DNA of 64,000 nucleotides, taken from assembly GCA_900088475.1 (NCBI GenBank), contig FLMG01003521.1:1-64000 (forward strand), given 5' to 3'. Shown piece by piece: positions 62,714-64,000 of this stretch (position 1 is its first letter; each line of letters begins with the position of its first letter). The translations under genes and the position numbers were made by a program. The notes beneath the pieces are model-generated. The model worked only from the letters and a program-made list of their open reading frames with translations, was not told where the DNA came from and did no database searches. The DNA comes from Hyphochytrium catenoides (Eukaryota; Sar; Hyphochytriomycetes; Hyphochytriales; Hyphochytriaceae).

Positions 62714-63019
62714 GAACAAGTGAAGAACCTAAAAAAACACAGAGCTTTGTTTTGAGCCAGTTAGCTGGTTTTTTTTATGTCTACTCTTTGGAGTATAGTT
62801 CCTTGGGGGTCTGACATTTTTTGATCGCGGGCGTGAGCATGGAATCAACAGAAAAATGGGTGAACAAGGTCTGCACAAGCAAGAAAAGAGGAGGCTACTC
62901 CTGCCTCTTTTGAAAGCTAATGTTTATGGGGTTTTCATATTTTCTTTTTTTGTTGTTTTTCGGGTTTTCTTGGGAATACATAAATAATAGTGTACATACA
63001 TACGTGCATAATAGAACAA
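62714..63019. other. Intergenic region with hairpins and repeated motif
   Basis: AAAACACAG...TTTGTTTT and CCAGTTAGCTGG hairpins, with a T-run, follow the preceding stop. A third, inverted CCATGCTCACGCC lies at 62830-62842. The rest is AT-rich. Confidence 0.5.
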
Positions 63020-63688
63020 CTATACAATCAAGTGGAATGGGGTGGACTTCCCTTCAGTACTAAACTCAGGAAGCGTCACACGATTCTTCGGTGTGAGGTT
63101 TGCACAAATTTCCTTGATAACAGGGATCACACTCTGAGCTGTGTGGCTTAGCCTAAATCGAATGTGCGGATGGCAAATTGGCCAGTCAGTAACCCTGAGC
63201 ATTTCGTCTAAAGACCAAGGGAGCGTCTTCATTCTATGCCGTCGTTTCATCATCGCCAACCACTTTTTGTAAGTCACCCCTGTCAGATGACAAATGAAGA
63301 CAACAGACACATTCCTTCCATTGCTGTTGTCCTTCACCCAGGGCACAATGTGAACTTTGACAAGACACTTTAAAAACAGAGCTGCTTGTAGTTCCACTCC
63401 CGCTTCTTCCATAAGTTCCTTAAACAGAGTGTTAAGTATCAGGACTTGTCTAGGTTCTTTGTCACCGTGAACTGTGCCTCCGAAGAGATGCCATTTCTTT
63501 GCAAAGAAGCCACATCGTTGCTGGCCCAGAGTAATGCGCACCGTTTCAGGACTCAATCCACCTAACTGATGGACAGGGGCTAGGTAGACATTACGGACCC
63601 GCAAATTGTTAGGAAGATCGTCTAACACTCCACTGTCTATCACTGCCTTAGTAAAGTCATTCATTCGAGCGATAATTGAGCTATCCAT
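63020..63688 (-). CDS. Nudix hydrolase
   Basis: 222 residues. The second half of the Nudix box is intact, KELMEEAGVEL (residues 90-100, matching REUxEExGU), preceded by GGTVHGDKEPRQ. The first G-x5-E half is spread out, so an insertion is likely. Such enzymes remove the nucleotide from caps or dinucleoside polyphosphates; poxvirus and African swine fever virus relatives act as mRNA-decapping enzymes. A decapping or nucleotide-cleaning role is an inference. The promoter motif lies 57 bp upstream. Confidence 0.8.
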   Translation of the reverse strand: MDSSIIARMNDFTKAVIDSGVLDDLPNNLRVRNVYLAPVHQLGGLSPETVRITLGQQRCGFFAKKWHLFGGTVHGDKEPRQVLILNTLFKELMEEAGVELQAALFLKCLVKVHIVPWVKDNSNGRNVSVVFICHLTGVTYKKWLAMMKRRHRMKTLPWSLDEMLRVTDWPICHPHIRFRLSHTAQSVIPVIKEICANLTPKNRVTLPEFSTEGKSTPFHLIV

Positions 63689-63745
63689 GAGTCCTTACGA
63701 ATACGAAAGGCTGATACTTTCCTCGTCGTAAGAGAATAGTCTACT

Positions 63746-63755
63746 ATTCAAATTT
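63746..63755 (-). promoter_or_regulatory. AAATTTGAAT promoter motif
   Basis: 57 bp before the Nudix start. Confidence 0.6.
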
Positions 63756-63866
63756 ATCCGTAAGGTAACGTGCCCTGTCTAGAAGCCCCTAAGTGAATTT
63801 CCACATTTAACAGTAAAATTAAAGGTATGTTGGCATCGTACTATAAGAGAAAAATACTTTTCTAGG

Positions 63867-64000
63867 ATGCGAGCTTTACTAGTTTTACTTCCGTTTGTTG
63901 CCAGCGTGTCAGGTCATGGTGGAATGCTTGTCCCCTGCTCTCAGAACGCAAAGTTTGTGGAGTGTATGCAGAAGGTTCAAGCGGACAGAGCATTGAACTA
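63867..64000 (+). CDS. Partial secreted protein, LPMO-like N-terminus
   Basis: The first 44 codons of a gene that runs off the window. A short signal peptide (MRALLVLLPFVASVSG) ends just before HGGMLVPCS. In lytic polysaccharide monooxygenases the mature chain starts with His1, followed by a Gly-rich/hydrophobic/Pro stretch, as here. The copper-binding His1 would be exposed by cleavage at SG|H. Later residues that would confirm the family (second His, aromatic) are outside the window. A TATAAG sequence lies about 20 bp upstream. Confidence 0.5.
   Translation, partial: MRALLVLLPFVASVSGHGGMLVPCSQNAKFVECMQKVQADRALN

Noticed and set aside
1-64000. CRISPR arrays, tRNA or rRNA genes
   Set aside because: No spacer-repeat arrays or clear cloverleaf were seen by eye; the tandem repeats lack unique spacers.

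Overview
The window looks like part of a large nucleocytoplasmic DNA virus genome (Nucleocytoviricota). It has densely packed intronless genes on both strands, short AT-rich gaps, and many ankyrin-repeat, F-box-like and RING proteins. It also carries a MutS7-type mismatch repair ATPase with a C-terminal HNH nuclease, a family known from mimivirus-like viruses. There are no ribosomal, photosynthesis or standard bacterial operon genes. A mimivirus-like (Imitervirales) origin is the best guess, but no core marker (polymerase, capsid, packaging ATPase) lies here, so the order is an inference.

Layout. 0-9.5 kb: a small putatively myristoylated protein, then three large fibre-like repeat proteins (the last with a LamG-like domain) and a coiled-coil/pentapeptide protein, probably surface or adhesion structures. 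9.5-18.5 kb: small membrane proteins, a methyltransferase-TPR protein, a TPR-GT61 glycosyltransferase, an ankyrin/ADP-ribosyltransferase-like fusion and an aquaporin. 18.5-24.5 kb: a decayed DUF4326 gene, a proline/glutamine-rich coiled-coil protein, a secreted Cys-rich protein, and a 1.4-kb gene-poor stretch with duplicated RNA-like hairpins. 24.5-36 kb: two large ankyrin/F-box-like proteins, a membrane thioredoxin-like protein, a lipase-like hydrolase, a SET methyltransferase and an 873-residue polysaccharide pyruvyl transferase/glycosyltransferase fusion. 36-48 kb: small proteins including two RING proteins and Cys-rich or zinc-binding proteins. 49-52 kb: MutS7. 52-60 kb: a tandem array of ankyrin-like paralogues, a staphylococcal-type nuclease and another ankyrin protein. 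60-64 kb: a secreted germin-like cupin, a fold-back MITE-like element, a Nudix hydrolase and the start of a secreted protein that looks like a copper-dependent polysaccharide monooxygenase.

Regulation can be read directly. A motif AAATTTGAAT, usually 35-110 bp before the ATG, marks many genes after 36 kb and very few before. TATA-like boxes precede most genes in the first 36 kb. Many 3' ends carry hairpins built on CTAG...CTAG or AAAACAA...TTGTTTT, consistent with hairpin-directed transcript ends of giant viruses.

Possible joint roles: the fibre cluster plus the glycan enzymes could build and decorate a glycosylated virion surface. Ankyrin/F-box/RING proteins probably redirect host ubiquitination. 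The secreted cupin, the LPMO-like protein and two Cys-rich secreted proteins suggest action on an extracellular matrix or walled host. All functional links are inferred from sequence motifs; no database search was run.
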